NCBI RefSeq assembly: GCF_017355985.1
Contig: NZ_JAFIQU010000004.1
Span: 248,001 to 312,000 of the forward strand
DNA from: Arenibaculum pallidiluteum
GTDB taxonomy: Bacteria; Pseudomonadota; Alphaproteobacteria; Azospirillales; Azospirillaceae
DNA: 64,000 nucleotides
Direction of reading: 5' to 3'
Shown here in pieces: positions 20,678 to 29,121 of the stretch. The position numbers were made by a program, and so were the translations under genes. Each line of letters begins with the position of its first letter. Position 1 is the first letter of the stretch. The notes under the pieces were generated by a model. The model saw only the letters and a list, made by a program, of their open reading frames with translations. It was not told the DNA's origin and did no database searches.

Positions 20678-20810
20678 GCCCAAGCACCCCAGGAATCCCA
20701 AGGCGGGCCGCAGCGCCGCCGTCCGGCCAACGAGTGGCAGATTGACCCTCCCCTGGTCAAGCCGGGCTCCCGCGGGGTGACGGAATGCCCCCCCGCCTTC
20801 GCCGGGCGCG

Positions 20811-21116
20811 TCAGTCGAGGCTGCCGCTGCCTGTGTTGGAGACGCCGTCGAAACGGCCGTCGGGATCCTGGCTGTCGGCGTAGGGCTTTCCGTCCGGCGT
20901 CTGCGCCTTGATCCGTCGCCCGCCGGCCGACCCGGTCCGCGTGGATTCGTCCGCCGTCCCGTCTGCGTCGTCGATGCCGGCAGTGTCATACTCGGCCTCG
21001 TCCGCCAGGTGCTTGGCGTCGCGCTCCATGATGACCTCGGGCCGCGAGCGGACGTCCTGCGGACGCTCGCCCACGGGCTTATCCTCCATCTCCCTGCGCT
21101 CGTCGGACGGGCTCAT
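20811..21116 (-). CDS. small acidic, probably disordered protein
   Basis: 101 residues, very hydrophilic and rich in D, E, G, R and S, with no hydrophobic core; predicted to be intrinsically disordered. It starts MSPSDERREMEDKPVGERPQ and ends DGRFDGVSNTGSGSLD. AAGGAGA lies 5 bp before the ATG, which supports real translation. I do not recognise a family. A second small disordered protein of the same style is encoded at 32521-32817. It is divergent from endonuclease V. Confidence 0.6.
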   Translation of the reverse strand: MSPSDERREMEDKPVGERPQDVRSRPEVIMERDAKHLADEAEYDTAGIDDADGTADESTRTGSAGGRRIKAQTPDGKPYADSQDPDGRFDGVSNTGSGSLD

Positions 21117-21297
21117 GAACGTCTCCTTCGTGTTCCGCAAGATGATGCCGCGGCGGCATCCGTTCGCCGCCAGGACCGAATTTCCATAGCGGTGAACAGC
21201 GCCCCAGGCCCTTCGTCGCGCGAGCTCAGCACCCATTGCCTGTGACGCCGCGTGCCACGCCATGTTTGATCCCGGGGGGACCATCGGGAGGGAGGGG

Positions 21298-22068
21298 ATG
21301 GATCTGGACGGGCATCACGACGCGCCGGTGCTGGATCCCATGGCGTCGGAGCTCTGGCCTACCGATCCTGCGGCTGCTAGGGCGGTCCAGGAAAGGCTGC
21401 GCGGCCTCGTGGAGCGGGACGACCGCTTCGGGCCCGTGCACCGGGTCGCTGCGCTGGACGCGCACTACGCCGCGGACAACTCGGTCACCTGGGCTGCGGC
21501 GGTGCTGCTGGACGCGGCCGACATGACGCTGCTGCGCAGCGCACTCGTCTGCAAGCCCACGCGCTTCCCTTACGTCCCGGGCCTGCTGTCCTTCCGGGAG
21601 GTGCCGGCCATGCTCGATTCCCTGGCCATGCTGGGAGAGCGTCCGGATCTGGTCGTCGTCGACGGCCACGGGACCGCGCATCCACGGCGGCTCGGCATCG
21701 CGAGCCATGTGGGCGTGCTTTCCGGGCTGCCCACGATCGGCGTCGGAAAGAGCCTGCTGTGCGGGCGCTTCGTTCCGCCGGGTCCGACCAGGGGCGACCA
21801 GTCGCCGCTGATCCACCGGCACGAGGTCGTCGGGACGGTGCTGCGCACCCGGGACGGGATCTCGCCGGTTTTCGTCTCGACGGGCCATCGCGTATCGCAG
21901 GAGAGCGCGGTCCGACTGATCCTTGGGATGCTTGGACGCTATCGCCTACCCGAGCCGACGCGCATCGCGGACGCCGTATCGCGGATGCATCCGCCGGGTC
22001 CGAAGGCGCCGCAGGCGGAACGCACCGCTGGCGGAACCGGGCGGTCTGCGTTATCTCAATCGGACTAG
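21298..22068 (+). CDS. nfi: endonuclease V (deoxyinosine 3' endonuclease)
   Basis: 256 residues. Cleaves the second phosphodiester 3' of deoxyinosine to start repair of deaminated adenine. The catalytic carboxylates are Asp54 (AALDAHY), Glu101 (in YVPGLLSFREVP) and Asp122 (VVVDGHGTAHPRRLG), and the lysine motif IGVGKSLLCG follows. GGGAGGGAGGGG precedes ATG 21298; an ATG at 21262 has no ribosome site. The C-terminal 25-30 residues extend past the family core. Followed after 20 bp by a gene for a membrane-anchored coiled-coil protein. Confidence 0.93.
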   Translation: MDLDGHHDAPVLDPMASELWPTDPAAARAVQERLRGLVERDDRFGPVHRVAALDAHYAADNSVTWAAAVLLDAADMTLLRSALVCKPTRFPYVPGLLSFREVPAMLDSLAMLGERPDLVVVDGHGTAHPRRLGIASHVGVLSGLPTIGVGKSLLCGRFVPPGPTRGDQSPLIHRHEVVGTVLRTRDGISPVFVSTGHRVSQESAVRLILGMLGRYRLPEPTRIADAVSRMHPPGPKAPQAERTAGGTGRSALSQSD

Positions 22069-22088
22069 GTCCCCTGGCTAAAGCGGAA

Positions 22089-22664
22089 ATGCTCGGCTAC
22101 ATCCTGTCCCTGTGCGCGGTGGGCGTGATCATGCTCGGGGCGGTGCTGCTTCCGCGCTGGCTCGGCCTCGGCCCCGAGCTGCGCAGGCTGCGCCGCCGCA
22201 AGGTCGCGATACAGAAGATGCAGCAGGGCTTCGCCCAGCGGGTCGCCCAGCGCCGGCGCGAGTTGATCGCCGCGGCCGGGCTCGCCAATCGCATGGAGCA
22301 GCGCCGGCGCGAGCTCATGCACGAGCGCGTGCTCGTGCAGGGCGCGACCGTGGCCGCGATCCGAATCATCGATGTCGAGACCCCCCGGCGCGGCGCGGAG
22401 GTTTGGATGGGGAAGGTCGTAAACCGGAACCCCGACGCCATCACCCCGCGCCCAGGCGGGGCATTCTTCTTCGACCGGTCCTGGGCGGCGGCCCAGACCG
22501 TCCTGGTGCTCGCGTCCACTCCGCACGAGGCCCGCGAGGCCGTCGAGAAAGCATTCCCGGACAGCCTGGGCTTCGCCGTCACCGCCATGGACCGGGCGCC
22601 GCGGCATCTGGCCATGCTGGTCGAACGGCCCGGGACGGACAGGGGCCCGAAGGCGGCCGCCTGA
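22089..22664 (+). CDS. membrane-anchored coiled-coil protein, unknown function
   Basis: 191 residues. One N-terminal membrane helix (LGYILSLCAVGVIMLGAVLL), then an Arg/Gln/Glu-rich helical stretch from about 30 to 90 that should form a coiled coil, then a small alpha/beta domain with VLVLASTPHEAREAVEKAF. GCGGAAA lies before the ATG. The next gene, 2 bp away, encodes a protein with the same layout (helix, coiled coil, and a C-terminal domain containing FLVWAPSADRARRRVLMRY), so the two look like diverged paralogues made together. I recognise no family. Confidence 0.72.
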   Translation: MLGYILSLCAVGVIMLGAVLLPRWLGLGPELRRLRRRKVAIQKMQQGFAQRVAQRRRELIAAAGLANRMEQRRRELMHERVLVQGATVAAIRIIDVETPRRGAEVWMGKVVNRNPDAITPRPGGAFFFDRSWAAAQTVLVLASTPHEAREAVEKAFPDSLGFAVTAMDRAPRHLAMLVERPGTDRGPKAAA

Positions 22665-22666
22665 GC

Positions 22667-23173
22667 ATGGATCCCGTCATCCTCTTCTCGCTGGTGCTTG
22701 TGACCGGCGCCCTGGCGGTCGCGATCCTGATGGTGGTCAAGACCATCCGGGCCACCGCCAGGGAGATCGAAGTCGCGCGCAAGCAATGCGCCCAGCTCAG
22801 CCGGATGCTGCGAGGAATCGCGCGAGAGAGCCTGCGCCTGCGCGAGACGCGGCTGGACGAGGCCGCGCGCGAGGACCGGCTGACCGAGGAATGCGCGGGA
22901 GTCGAGCACGCGATCGCGACCCTGCGCCAGCGCGCCTCGCCCCTGGTCGTCCTGGACGAGCGGAAAACCATGGGCGATACCCTGTGGGAAGTGCCTGTGG
23001 GGCGGCGCAGCGGCGACCCCGCTCGTCCCTACATGCCCTGGCGCACCTTCCTGGTATGGGCCCCCAGCGCGGATCGCGCCCGCCGCCGGGTCCTGATGCG
23101 CTATGCGGAGTCCCAGGGTTTCGGGGTGGGTCAGGCGACCGAGCGCGCCGAGTTCCCGGCTCCCGCCTCCTGA
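22667..23173 (+). CDS. membrane-anchored coiled-coil protein, paralogue-like partner
   Basis: 168 residues. N-terminal membrane helix (VILFSLVLVTGALAVAILMVV), a charged helical region to about residue 95, then a domain with LWEVPVGRRSGD and RTFLVWAPSADRARRRV. These parts line up with WMGKVVNRNPD and VLVLASTPHEAREAV in the preceding protein. The ATG lies 2 bp after that gene's stop, so the two are translated together. Probable bitopic inner-membrane protein with a cytoplasmic body; function unknown. Confidence 0.7.
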   Translation: MDPVILFSLVLVTGALAVAILMVVKTIRATAREIEVARKQCAQLSRMLRGIARESLRLRETRLDEAAREDRLTEECAGVEHAIATLRQRASPLVVLDERKTMGDTLWEVPVGRRSGDPARPYMPWRTFLVWAPSADRARRRVLMRYAESQGFGVGQATERAEFPAPAS

Positions 23174-23191
23174 GCCCGCCCGCCTGAAGCC

Positions 23192-23206
23192 CGGCCCGCC
23201 GGGCCG
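23192..23206. terminator. short hairpin between convergent genes
   Basis: 6-bp stem CGGCCC / GGGCCG with a 3-nt loop in the 40-bp gap between the coiled-coil gene and dusA, which converge. No T run is seen. Confidence 0.4.
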
Positions 23207-23213
23207 TGCGGCG

Positions 23214-24200
23214 TCAGGCCGCCAGTGCCGGCGGAACCGCCTCCAAGGCCGCCAGCAGCACCTCCGGCCCCACTTCGGGGCGCGGTGCCCGCTCGCTCAG
23301 CGTGCGCCGCCAGCTGCGCGCTCCGGGCAGGCCATTGAACAGGCCGAGCATGTGCCGCGTGATCGCCGAGAGCGGCACGCCGCGAGCACGCATGCGCTCC
23401 ACATAGGGGATCATGGCCAGCACGACGCCGTGGCGGTCGGAAGCCGGCCCCCCGACGCCGTGGATCCGGCTGTCGGCCTCAGCCAGCATCCAGGGATCCT
23501 CGTAGGCGGCCCTGCCGATCATCACGCCGTCGACATGGCGGAGATGCTCCACCGCCGTGTCGAGAGTTCGGATGCCGCCGTTGATCGACACATCGAGCTG
23601 CGGAAACTCGGCCTTCAGGCGGTGCACAAGCTCGTAGCGCAGCGGCGGAACGTCCCTGTTCTCCTTCGGGCTGAGCCCCTTCAGCCAGGCCTTGCGGGCA
23701 TGGACGACGAAGCGCGTGCAGCCGGTGGCGGAGACCGTGCGCACGAAATGCTCCAGCGTCGGCCATTCCTCCATCTCGTCGATGGCGATGCGCGACTTGA
23801 CGCTGACCGGCACGGGCACGGCGCGCATCATCGCCTCGATGCAGCGCGCAACCAGGTCCGGTTCGGCCATCAGGCATGCGCCGAAGCGGCCCGACTGCAC
23901 CCGGTCGCTGGGGCAGCCGACGTTCAGGTTGATCTCCGCATAGCCCCAGTCGGCGCCGATCCGGGCGGACTCGGCGAGCGCCTCGGGATCGGACCCGCCG
24001 AGCTGCAGCGCGAGGGGCTGCTCCTCCGGCGAGAAGCCGAGCAGGCGCTCGCGGTCGCCGAAGCGCACCGCGCCCGTGGTCACCATCTCCGTGTAGAGAA
24101 GCGTCCGTCCGGTGATGAGCCGATGGAAGTACCGGCAGTGCCGGTCCGTCCAGTCCATCATGGGCGCGATGGAGAGCCTTGAAGAGGTGGAGTTCTGCAC
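23214..24200 (-). CDS. dusA: tRNA-dihydrouridine synthase A
   Basis: 328 residues if it starts at GTG 24200. FMN enzyme that reduces U20/U20a of tRNA D-loops. Markers: LSIAPMMDWTDRHCRYFHR, EINLNVGCPSDRVQSGRFGACLM (catalytic Cys), KSRIAIDE, VHARKAWLKGLSPKENR and INGGIR. The frame continues to ATG 24299, but codons there are AT-rich and unlike the gene, no ribosome site precedes that ATG, and a strong hairpin (24310-24349) lies just upstream. I therefore prefer 24200, which also gives the usual DusA length. Confidence 0.93.
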   Translation of the reverse strand: MQNSTSSRLSIAPMMDWTDRHCRYFHRLITGRTLLYTEMVTTGAVRFGDRERLLGFSPEEQPLALQLGGSDPEALAESARIGADWGYAEINLNVGCPSDRVQSGRFGACLMAEPDLVARCIEAMMRAVPVPVSVKSRIAIDEMEEWPTLEHFVRTVSATGCTRFVVHARKAWLKGLSPKENRDVPPLRYELVHRLKAEFPQLDVSINGGIRTLDTAVEHLRHVDGVMIGRAAYEDPWMLAEADSRIHGVGGPASDRHGVVLAMIPYVERMRARGVPLSAITRHMLGLFNGLPGARSWRRTLSERAPRPEVGPEVLLAALEAVPPALAA

Positions 24201-24309
24201 TGTCGGCGTGTTCTCGAGCTGGGTGGCCGCATGGCGTCCGCCCTTAGATACTGCATCGATCGCCGTTTTTCGCGGTCTTTCCCGGCGCGGGACGCGCATT
24301 GCCGCAAGC

Positions 24310-24349
24310 GCGATGCCCGGGTCCCGCTTCGCGGCGGACCGGGCATCGC
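24310..24349 (-). terminator. hairpin downstream of pmtA-like gene
   Basis: 14-bp stem GCGATGCCCGG(G)TCC / GGACCGGGCATCGC with a single bulged G, between the methyltransferase gene and dusA on the same strand. No clear T run follows. Likely ends the upstream message and leaves 24200-24309 for the dusA promoter. Confidence 0.55.
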
Positions 24350-24418
24350 ATCATCGGGACGGCGGCCCCGCCGCGCGGGCGACCCGTCAGGTCAGGGCGC
24401 TTGGATCAGGGCGTCAGA

Positions 24419-25093
24419 TCAGGGCCCGGCAGGCGGCGCGTGCAGGGCGCCGCCGGCGGTGGCGCCGGCGATGCCGGGTGAGCGGCATTCGAGCAGGCTG
24501 AACAGGCCGAAGGGGGGAACCGTATGGATCGCCTGCACCTGCACCCGTGAGCTCGAAAGCAGCGAATCCAGCGAGAAGTCCGGGCGCCAGCCCAGGCTCT
24601 TTGAGAAGGGCGCCATCTTGCGCTCGATGGTGCGGCGCAGACCCGGCTCGGTCGTGGCGAAGTGGTTCACGATCAGGATGTCGCCGCCGGGCTTGCACAC
24701 GCGCTCCAGCTCCGCCATGGCGCGGGGGACGTTCGGCACGACCGTCATCACGAACATGGCCACGACCACGTCGAAGCTCGCGTCCGGGAACTCCAGGTTC
24801 TCGGCGTCCATCTCCAGCAGCGCCTCGACGTTGGGGAGCTTCAGCTCGTCCACCCGCTTGCGTGCGACCTCCAGCATGTCCCGCGACAGGTCGATCCCGA
24901 CCACGCGGTTGTCCTTGCGGTACTTCGGCAGCGACAGCCCAGTGCCGACGCCGACCTCCAGGATCCGCAGACCGCCGCGCTTGTTGATGTGCTTCACGGC
25001 CGCCTGCCGGCCGGAGGCGAAGACGCCGCCGAAGACGACGTCGTAGATCTTTGCGTAGCGACGATAGGCGTTCCGAACCGACTCGGTGTCCAT
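24419..25093 (-). CDS. pmtA: SAM-dependent methyltransferase, probable phosphatidylethanolamine N-methyltransferase
   Basis: 224-residue class I methyltransferase. SAM motif I is ILEVGVGTGLSLP, followed by VVGIDLSRDML and a MDAENLEFPDASFDVVVAMFV segment. The N-terminal pattern RRYAKIYDVVFGGVFASGRQAAV resembles the Rhodobacter/rhizobial PmtA group, soluble enzymes that methylate phosphatidylethanolamine toward phosphatidylcholine at the membrane surface. UbiE-like quinone methyltransferases are the main alternative. GGAGGGA precedes the ATG. The C-terminal tail (about 25 residues, rich in G, A, P) is longer than the core. Confidence 0.75.
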   Translation of the reverse strand: MDTESVRNAYRRYAKIYDVVFGGVFASGRQAAVKHINKRGGLRILEVGVGTGLSLPKYRKDNRVVGIDLSRDMLEVARKRVDELKLPNVEALLEMDAENLEFPDASFDVVVAMFVMTVVPNVPRAMAELERVCKPGGDILIVNHFATTEPGLRRTIERKMAPFSKSLGWRPDFSLDSLLSSSRVQVQAIHTVPPFGLFSLLECRSPGIAGATAGGALHAPPAGP

Positions 25094-25407
25094 GCTCCCT
25101 CCTGAAGGTCGGGCGCGATGGAAGCGCCCTCATGCGTTGTCCCCGCGTCGTCCCCGAGGGGCCGGAGAGCCGCGCAGGTTGTCCCGGCAGGTAGTCCCCG
25201 CTGGCCGGGCCGTGGGATCCGGATAGCGCGTCGGGATCCCCGCGGCAAGGCCCAAGACCCGAAAGAGTGCCCTGACCCACCTTCGCGGGGCAAAGGCGTC
25301 GGTGGTCCAGCGCAGCCCCGCCGGAAGGCCCGGCGCCGTTCCGGGTGGACCGACGCGGCGGCCCGGCGCTAAGGTCGCCGGGCATTCCGAGGCAGCGCCA
25401 TGGCGCC
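25094..25407. other. intergenic region between divergent pmtA-like and MBL genes
   Basis: 314 bp holding the back-to-back promoters of two divergent genes. I see no convincing small gene, no clear -35/-10 pair and no long dyad; a short frame leading into the MBL gene from 25345 has no ribosome site. Confidence 0.4.
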
Positions 25408-26037
25408 ATGAAGACGATCATCATCCCCGTCACGCCCTTCCAGCAGAACTGCACGCTCCTCTGGTGCGAGGCGACGCGGAAGGCCGCCATCATCGATCCC
25501 GGCGGCGAGGCCGACCGGATCCTGCGGGCTGTGGAGGCCCAGGACGTCGAGCCCGAGAAGATCCTGCTGACGCACGGGCACCTCGACCATGTGGGAGGCG
25601 TGGCCGACCTGGTGGACCGGCTGGGCCTGCCGGTCGAAGGGCCCCAACGCGCCGATGCCTTCCTGATCGAGGCCGTGGCGCAGCAGGCCTTGATGTTCGG
25701 GGTGCCGGCCGCACGGAGCTTCGTCCCGGACCGCTGGCTCGAAGAGGGCGACAGGGTCACGGTCGGCGAGATCGGCTTCGACGTACTCCATTGTCCCGGC
25801 CACACGCCGGGGCATGTCGTCTTCGTCCAGCCCGAGCGCCGCTTCGCCCTGGTGGGCGACGTGCTGTTCCGCGGATCGGTGGGTCGCACCGACCTGCCCG
25901 GCGGCGATCATGCGGCGCTGATCCGCTCGATCCGGCAGAAGCTGCTGCCGCTCGGCGACGACGTGACCTTCCTACCGGGCCACGGCCCCGCCTCGACCAT
26001 TGGGGCCGAGCGCGCGAGCAATCCATTCATCACGTGA
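25408..26037 (+). CDS. MBL-fold metallo-hydrolase (glyoxalase II-like)
   Basis: 209 residues of the YcbL/hydroxyacylglutathione hydrolase-like branch. The metal motif is LTHGHLDHVGG (HxHxDH), with further ligands in CPGHTPGHVV, LVGDVLF and LPGHGPAST. It probably hydrolyses a thioester or glutathione adduct, but this branch includes proteins with broad or unknown substrates. ATG 25408 gives the family beginning MKTIIIPVTPFQQNCTLLW. A MYG1-family gene starts 14 bp downstream. Confidence 0.88.
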   Translation: MKTIIIPVTPFQQNCTLLWCEATRKAAIIDPGGEADRILRAVEAQDVEPEKILLTHGHLDHVGGVADLVDRLGLPVEGPQRADAFLIEAVAQQALMFGVPAARSFVPDRWLEEGDRVTVGEIGFDVLHCPGHTPGHVVFVQPERRFALVGDVLFRGSVGRTDLPGGDHAALIRSIRQKLLPLGDDVTFLPGHGPASTIGAERASNPFIT

Positions 26038-26051
26038 CGACTCATCACGTG

Positions 26052-27017
26052 ATGCCCCTGCGCGCCCTGACCCATTCCGGGACCTTCCATGCCGACGAGG
26101 TGACCGGCTTCGCCGTGCTTCGCCTGGCCGAGCCGGGACTCGGCCCGCCGCGCTTCGCACGGTCCCGCGACGCCGCCGTGATCGCCGGTGCCGAAATCGT
26201 GTTCGATGTCGGCGGGATCTACGACCCCGCGCGCGGCCGCTACGACCATCACATGTCGGATGGGCCGCGACGGGCCGATGGCACCCCCTACAGCTCGGCC
26301 GGGCTGATCTGGCGCGACTTCGGCCGCCGAGCGCTCGCAACCGTGGTCGGCGAGGAGGCCCGCCCCTGGATCGAGGAGCTCTGGAGCCTTATGGATCGGA
26401 CGGTGTTCCTTCCGGTCGACCGCGTCGACAACGGCATCGGGCAGGTGGACCCGCTGGCCCTCGCCAGCCTTGTCGATGAGATGAATCCTCGGTGGGACGA
26501 AACCGGCGCCGACGAGGACGCCGCTTTCCTGGCCGCCGCCGACCTCGCCGAGGGGGTGCTGCGCCGGCGGGCGCTTCATCTCCTGTCCGAACTGAAAGCG
26601 CGGGACGCCGTGCTGGAGGCCGCGGCGCGGAGTCCGGATCCGCGGCTGATCGAGCTGCCCGGCAACATGCCGTGGGAACGCGCCGTCTTCGAGGCCGGTC
26701 TGCCGGCCCTGCTCGTGGTGTACCCTGACAAGGCCGGACGATGGCGCCTGGATTGTGTCCGGCCCGAGCCCGGCGCCTTCGCCCAGCGGCTTCCCCTGCC
26801 CGCGCCCTGGGCCGGGCTGCGCGATGCGGAGCTGGAGGAAGCGACAGGCGTCGATGGCGCGCTGTTCGTGCACCACGCCCGCTTCACCGCCGGCGCGCGG
26901 ACCCGCGCGGCGGTGCTCGAGCTCGCCCGGCTCGCACTGCTCGCCGGCGAGGCGCCGGCCGACGGCGAGGACGATCCGGCGGCACCGCGGCTTGCCGCCC
27001 CGCCCCCGCCCCGCTAG
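26052..27017 (+). CDS. MYG1/UPF0160 family protein
   Basis: 321 residues. The N-terminus LTHSGTFHADEVTGFAVLRL and the RYDHHM motif are the DHH-like metal-binding signatures of the MYG1 family; eukaryotic MYG1 is an RNA exonuclease, and the bacterial role is not settled. The start codon lies inside a 12-bp palindrome CATCACGTGATG (26043-26054), and the 11-mer TCATCACGTGA occurs twice 15 bp apart (26027, 26042). The C-terminal 25 residues are a low-complexity A/P/D tail. Probably cotranscribed with the MBL gene. Confidence 0.85.
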   Translation: MPLRALTHSGTFHADEVTGFAVLRLAEPGLGPPRFARSRDAAVIAGAEIVFDVGGIYDPARGRYDHHMSDGPRRADGTPYSSAGLIWRDFGRRALATVVGEEARPWIEELWSLMDRTVFLPVDRVDNGIGQVDPLALASLVDEMNPRWDETGADEDAAFLAAADLAEGVLRRRALHLLSELKARDAVLEAAARSPDPRLIELPGNMPWERAVFEAGLPALLVVYPDKAGRWRLDCVRPEPGAFAQRLPLPAPWAGLRDAELEEATGVDGALFVHHARFTAGARTRAAVLELARLALLAGEAPADGEDDPAAPRLAAPPPPR

Positions 27018-27056
27018 TGTAGGCGCCCTTCAACTCGGTCCAGGGAACACACCGAC

Positions 27057-27917
27057 TTGTTCAGGCGCCCGAAGCGGCCGGTCCGGTTCGAGGCCGCCGT
27101 CACTGCACGATACATCCCGCTGCTCTCGCCGCTGACCGGCGAGAATCTCGACGTGCCGCACCTGCTGGGGTATCGGGTCGAGCCCCATCCCGATGGCGGC
27201 GTGCTCCTGATCGCGTGCAACGGCGAGTCCCTGGCGGCGATCTACGACAAGGCCGGACACGCCTCGCGCCCAGGCAGCTTCCTGCTTCCCGACGGCGTCG
27301 TCGACGCCTGCCGCATGCCGGTGCCCCCGCCCCTCTACGGCGCGGCGGGCGAGGAGCTTTCGGTGCAGGGCCTCGAAATCCCGGGCTGGATGAAGCCGGG
27401 CCTGCTGCACGTCACCGACGAAGGCGCCTCGGTCGCATCCCAGGACGAAAAGGCGCCGGGCGTGCTGGCGTGGTGGGAGGCGACGTCCCCCTCCGAGGAG
27501 ATCATCTTCGGCGAGGACTTCCGCTTGGTCCCCGATCCCTGGGTCGACTGGCGTAGCACCTTCAAGGATGCCGGCAGCTTCGAGGGTTCGGATGAGTCCT
27601 ACACGCTGGACCCGACACTGATCGAGCTGTTCCGCGGCATTGCCGGCTACGACGATCCCATGGCGCCGGCGCGCGGCCTCGTCTTCCAGCGCGAGCGCAA
27701 GACCGGCCTCGTCCTGGTCGGATCGCTCTACCTGCCGGAGTTCTTCGGCGCGCTCCTGCCGATCCCGGTGGAGACCGATAAGGGGACCCTGCGCCGGCCC
27801 GTGCAGACGCCGGACTGGCTGCGCACCGCCGCCACGAACCGCGCCGGGGACGGCAGCACCCGCCCCGCGCTCCAGGTCATCGAGGGCGGCCGCAAGCCCG
27901 CGAAGAAGAAGGACTAG
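27057..27917 (+). CDS. hypothetical protein with sliding-clamp-like sequence patterns
   Basis: 286 residues from a TTG start at 27057, 39 bp after the MYG1 stop. I recognise no family with confidence. The segment GGVLLIACNGESLAAIYDKAG followed by GSFLLPDGVVDACR resembles the first domain of DNA polymerase III beta clamps. The late stretch LDPTLIELFRGI...LVGSLYLPEFFGALLPIPVE resembles their last domain, which usually ends near YVIMPMRL. That likeness is my reading of patterns, not an alignment. A basic tail (GGRKPAKKKD) closes the protein. Codon bias is normal for the window. Confidence 0.7.
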   Translation: MFRRPKRPVRFEAAVTARYIPLLSPLTGENLDVPHLLGYRVEPHPDGGVLLIACNGESLAAIYDKAGHASRPGSFLLPDGVVDACRMPVPPPLYGAAGEELSVQGLEIPGWMKPGLLHVTDEGASVASQDEKAPGVLAWWEATSPSEEIIFGEDFRLVPDPWVDWRSTFKDAGSFEGSDESYTLDPTLIELFRGIAGYDDPMAPARGLVFQRERKTGLVLVGSLYLPEFFGALLPIPVETDKGTLRRPVQTPDWLRTAATNRAGDGSTRPALQVIEGGRKPAKKKD

Positions 27918-27962
27918 GCTCACCCCGGAGGAACCCTGGAGCGGCTTGAGGCTCGCGCCCGC

Positions 27963-29054
27963 TCAGGCCGCGGCGGGCAGCGCGCCCAGGCGCAGCACAT
28001 CCTTCTCCAGGTCGTCGACCGCGAGGTTCTTGGCCTTCGCCTCGACCTCGAAGTCGGCCCAGGACAGGTGGCTGGCCACCAGGGCGTTCAGCGCATGGTT
28101 CCACATGCGATCGGAATGGGCGCGCAGGTCGCGTGCCGTCAGGCCTCGCGCCGCCAGCTGCGCATAGTCCGGCAGGGCCGACGGGTCCCAGTCCGGCAGC
28201 AGATCCTCGCGCGACACGCTGACATGGGCCACCGGCCTTACGCCGCGCCACGACGCCCGCACCGCATCGAGCCGCGGATCGCCCGGGCGCAGGTACTCGC
28301 CGCCCGAGCGGACCCAGTGATGGTGGAGGTCGACGACGATCGGCAGCGTCCCGGCAAGGGGCAGCAGGTCCTCGAGCCCGAAGGAAACCTCGTCGTTCTC
28401 CACCGTCACCAGCCCCTTCGCATCCTCCGACAGCAGGGACCAGCCCCGCAGGAATCCCTCGATCCCCGGCGCGCGGCCGCCGCCATGGACGTTCACATGG
28501 GCTCCACCGGGGTGCCAGCCGCCCGCCAAGCCCATCATGCGGAGCATGTCCGTGTGGTATTCCATCTCGGCGACCGAGTTGGCGAGCGTCACGGGATTGG
28601 CGCTGTTCAGCACGCAATACTGGTCGGGATGGAAGCCGACCCGGATTCCGGCCTCCCGGGCAAGCCGTCCCGCCCGGTCCAGCCCCTCCTCGACCAGGGC
28701 GCGCACCGCCGGCTCGGCATAGAGCGGACGTCCCACCGGATGGGTGTAGGCCGGCAGGAGGCCGCTGTTGACGCGGAGCAGCCGGCGCCATCTCGGCTGC
28801 TCCGAGACCACGCCGAGCTGGAGCGACAGGGCCCCGAGATTACGCTCCAGCACCTCCAGCAGCTTGGCGACGGCCGCTGCCGGGCCGAGCCGTGAGAGGG
28901 TCGTCACGGTGACGGTGCCGGGATTCATCCGCCGCGCGGTCGCGGCATCCCCGTCGGGCGGGACAAACAGGCAGCACCACCCCATGCGCGGTCCGTCCGC
29001 GGCGGAGCCGGGGCAAGGCTCGCCCTGGCCGAATTCCTGCTGATACGCTGACAC
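27963..29054 (-). CDS. uvsE: UV damage endonuclease (UvsE/UvdE)
   Basis: 363-residue TIM-barrel endonuclease that nicks DNA 5' of pyrimidine dimers and other lesions, independent of UvrABC. Family marks: RMGWCCLFVPP near the N-terminus, LRVNSGLLPAYTHP, VGFHPDQYCVLNS (metal His), VTVENDE, and VVDLHHHWVRSGGEYL. GTG 29054 is chosen because GAGGGA precedes it by 6-7 bp; the upstream frame to 29201 looks non-coding. It converges on the clamp-like gene and sits 67 bp downstream of an endonuclease III-like gene on the same strand. Confidence 0.92.
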   Translation of the reverse strand: MSAYQQEFGQGEPCPGSAADGPRMGWCCLFVPPDGDAATARRMNPGTVTVTTLSRLGPAAAVAKLLEVLERNLGALSLQLGVVSEQPRWRRLLRVNSGLLPAYTHPVGRPLYAEPAVRALVEEGLDRAGRLAREAGIRVGFHPDQYCVLNSANPVTLANSVAEMEYHTDMLRMMGLAGGWHPGGAHVNVHGGGRAPGIEGFLRGWSLLSEDAKGLVTVENDEVSFGLEDLLPLAGTLPIVVDLHHHWVRSGGEYLRPGDPRLDAVRASWRGVRPVAHVSVSREDLLPDWDPSALPDYAQLAARGLTARDLRAHSDRMWNHALNALVASHLSWADFEVEAKAKNLAVDDLEKDVLRLGALPAAA

Positions 29055-29121
29055 GCTAGTCCCTCGATGCCGATGGTCGCGGCCGGCGACCGGAAGGGGA
29101 AATAGGCCGCAGGCCCGGGGA

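Noticed and set aside
20375..20911. 178-residue plus-strand frame
   Set aside because: Arg/Pro-rich shadow of the minus-strand hypothetical gene; its codon bias and composition are poor and no ribosome site precedes it.
24201..24299. N-terminal extension of DusA to ATG 24299
   Set aside because: AT-rich third positions, no ribosome site and an adjacent hairpin indicate leader DNA rather than coding sequence.
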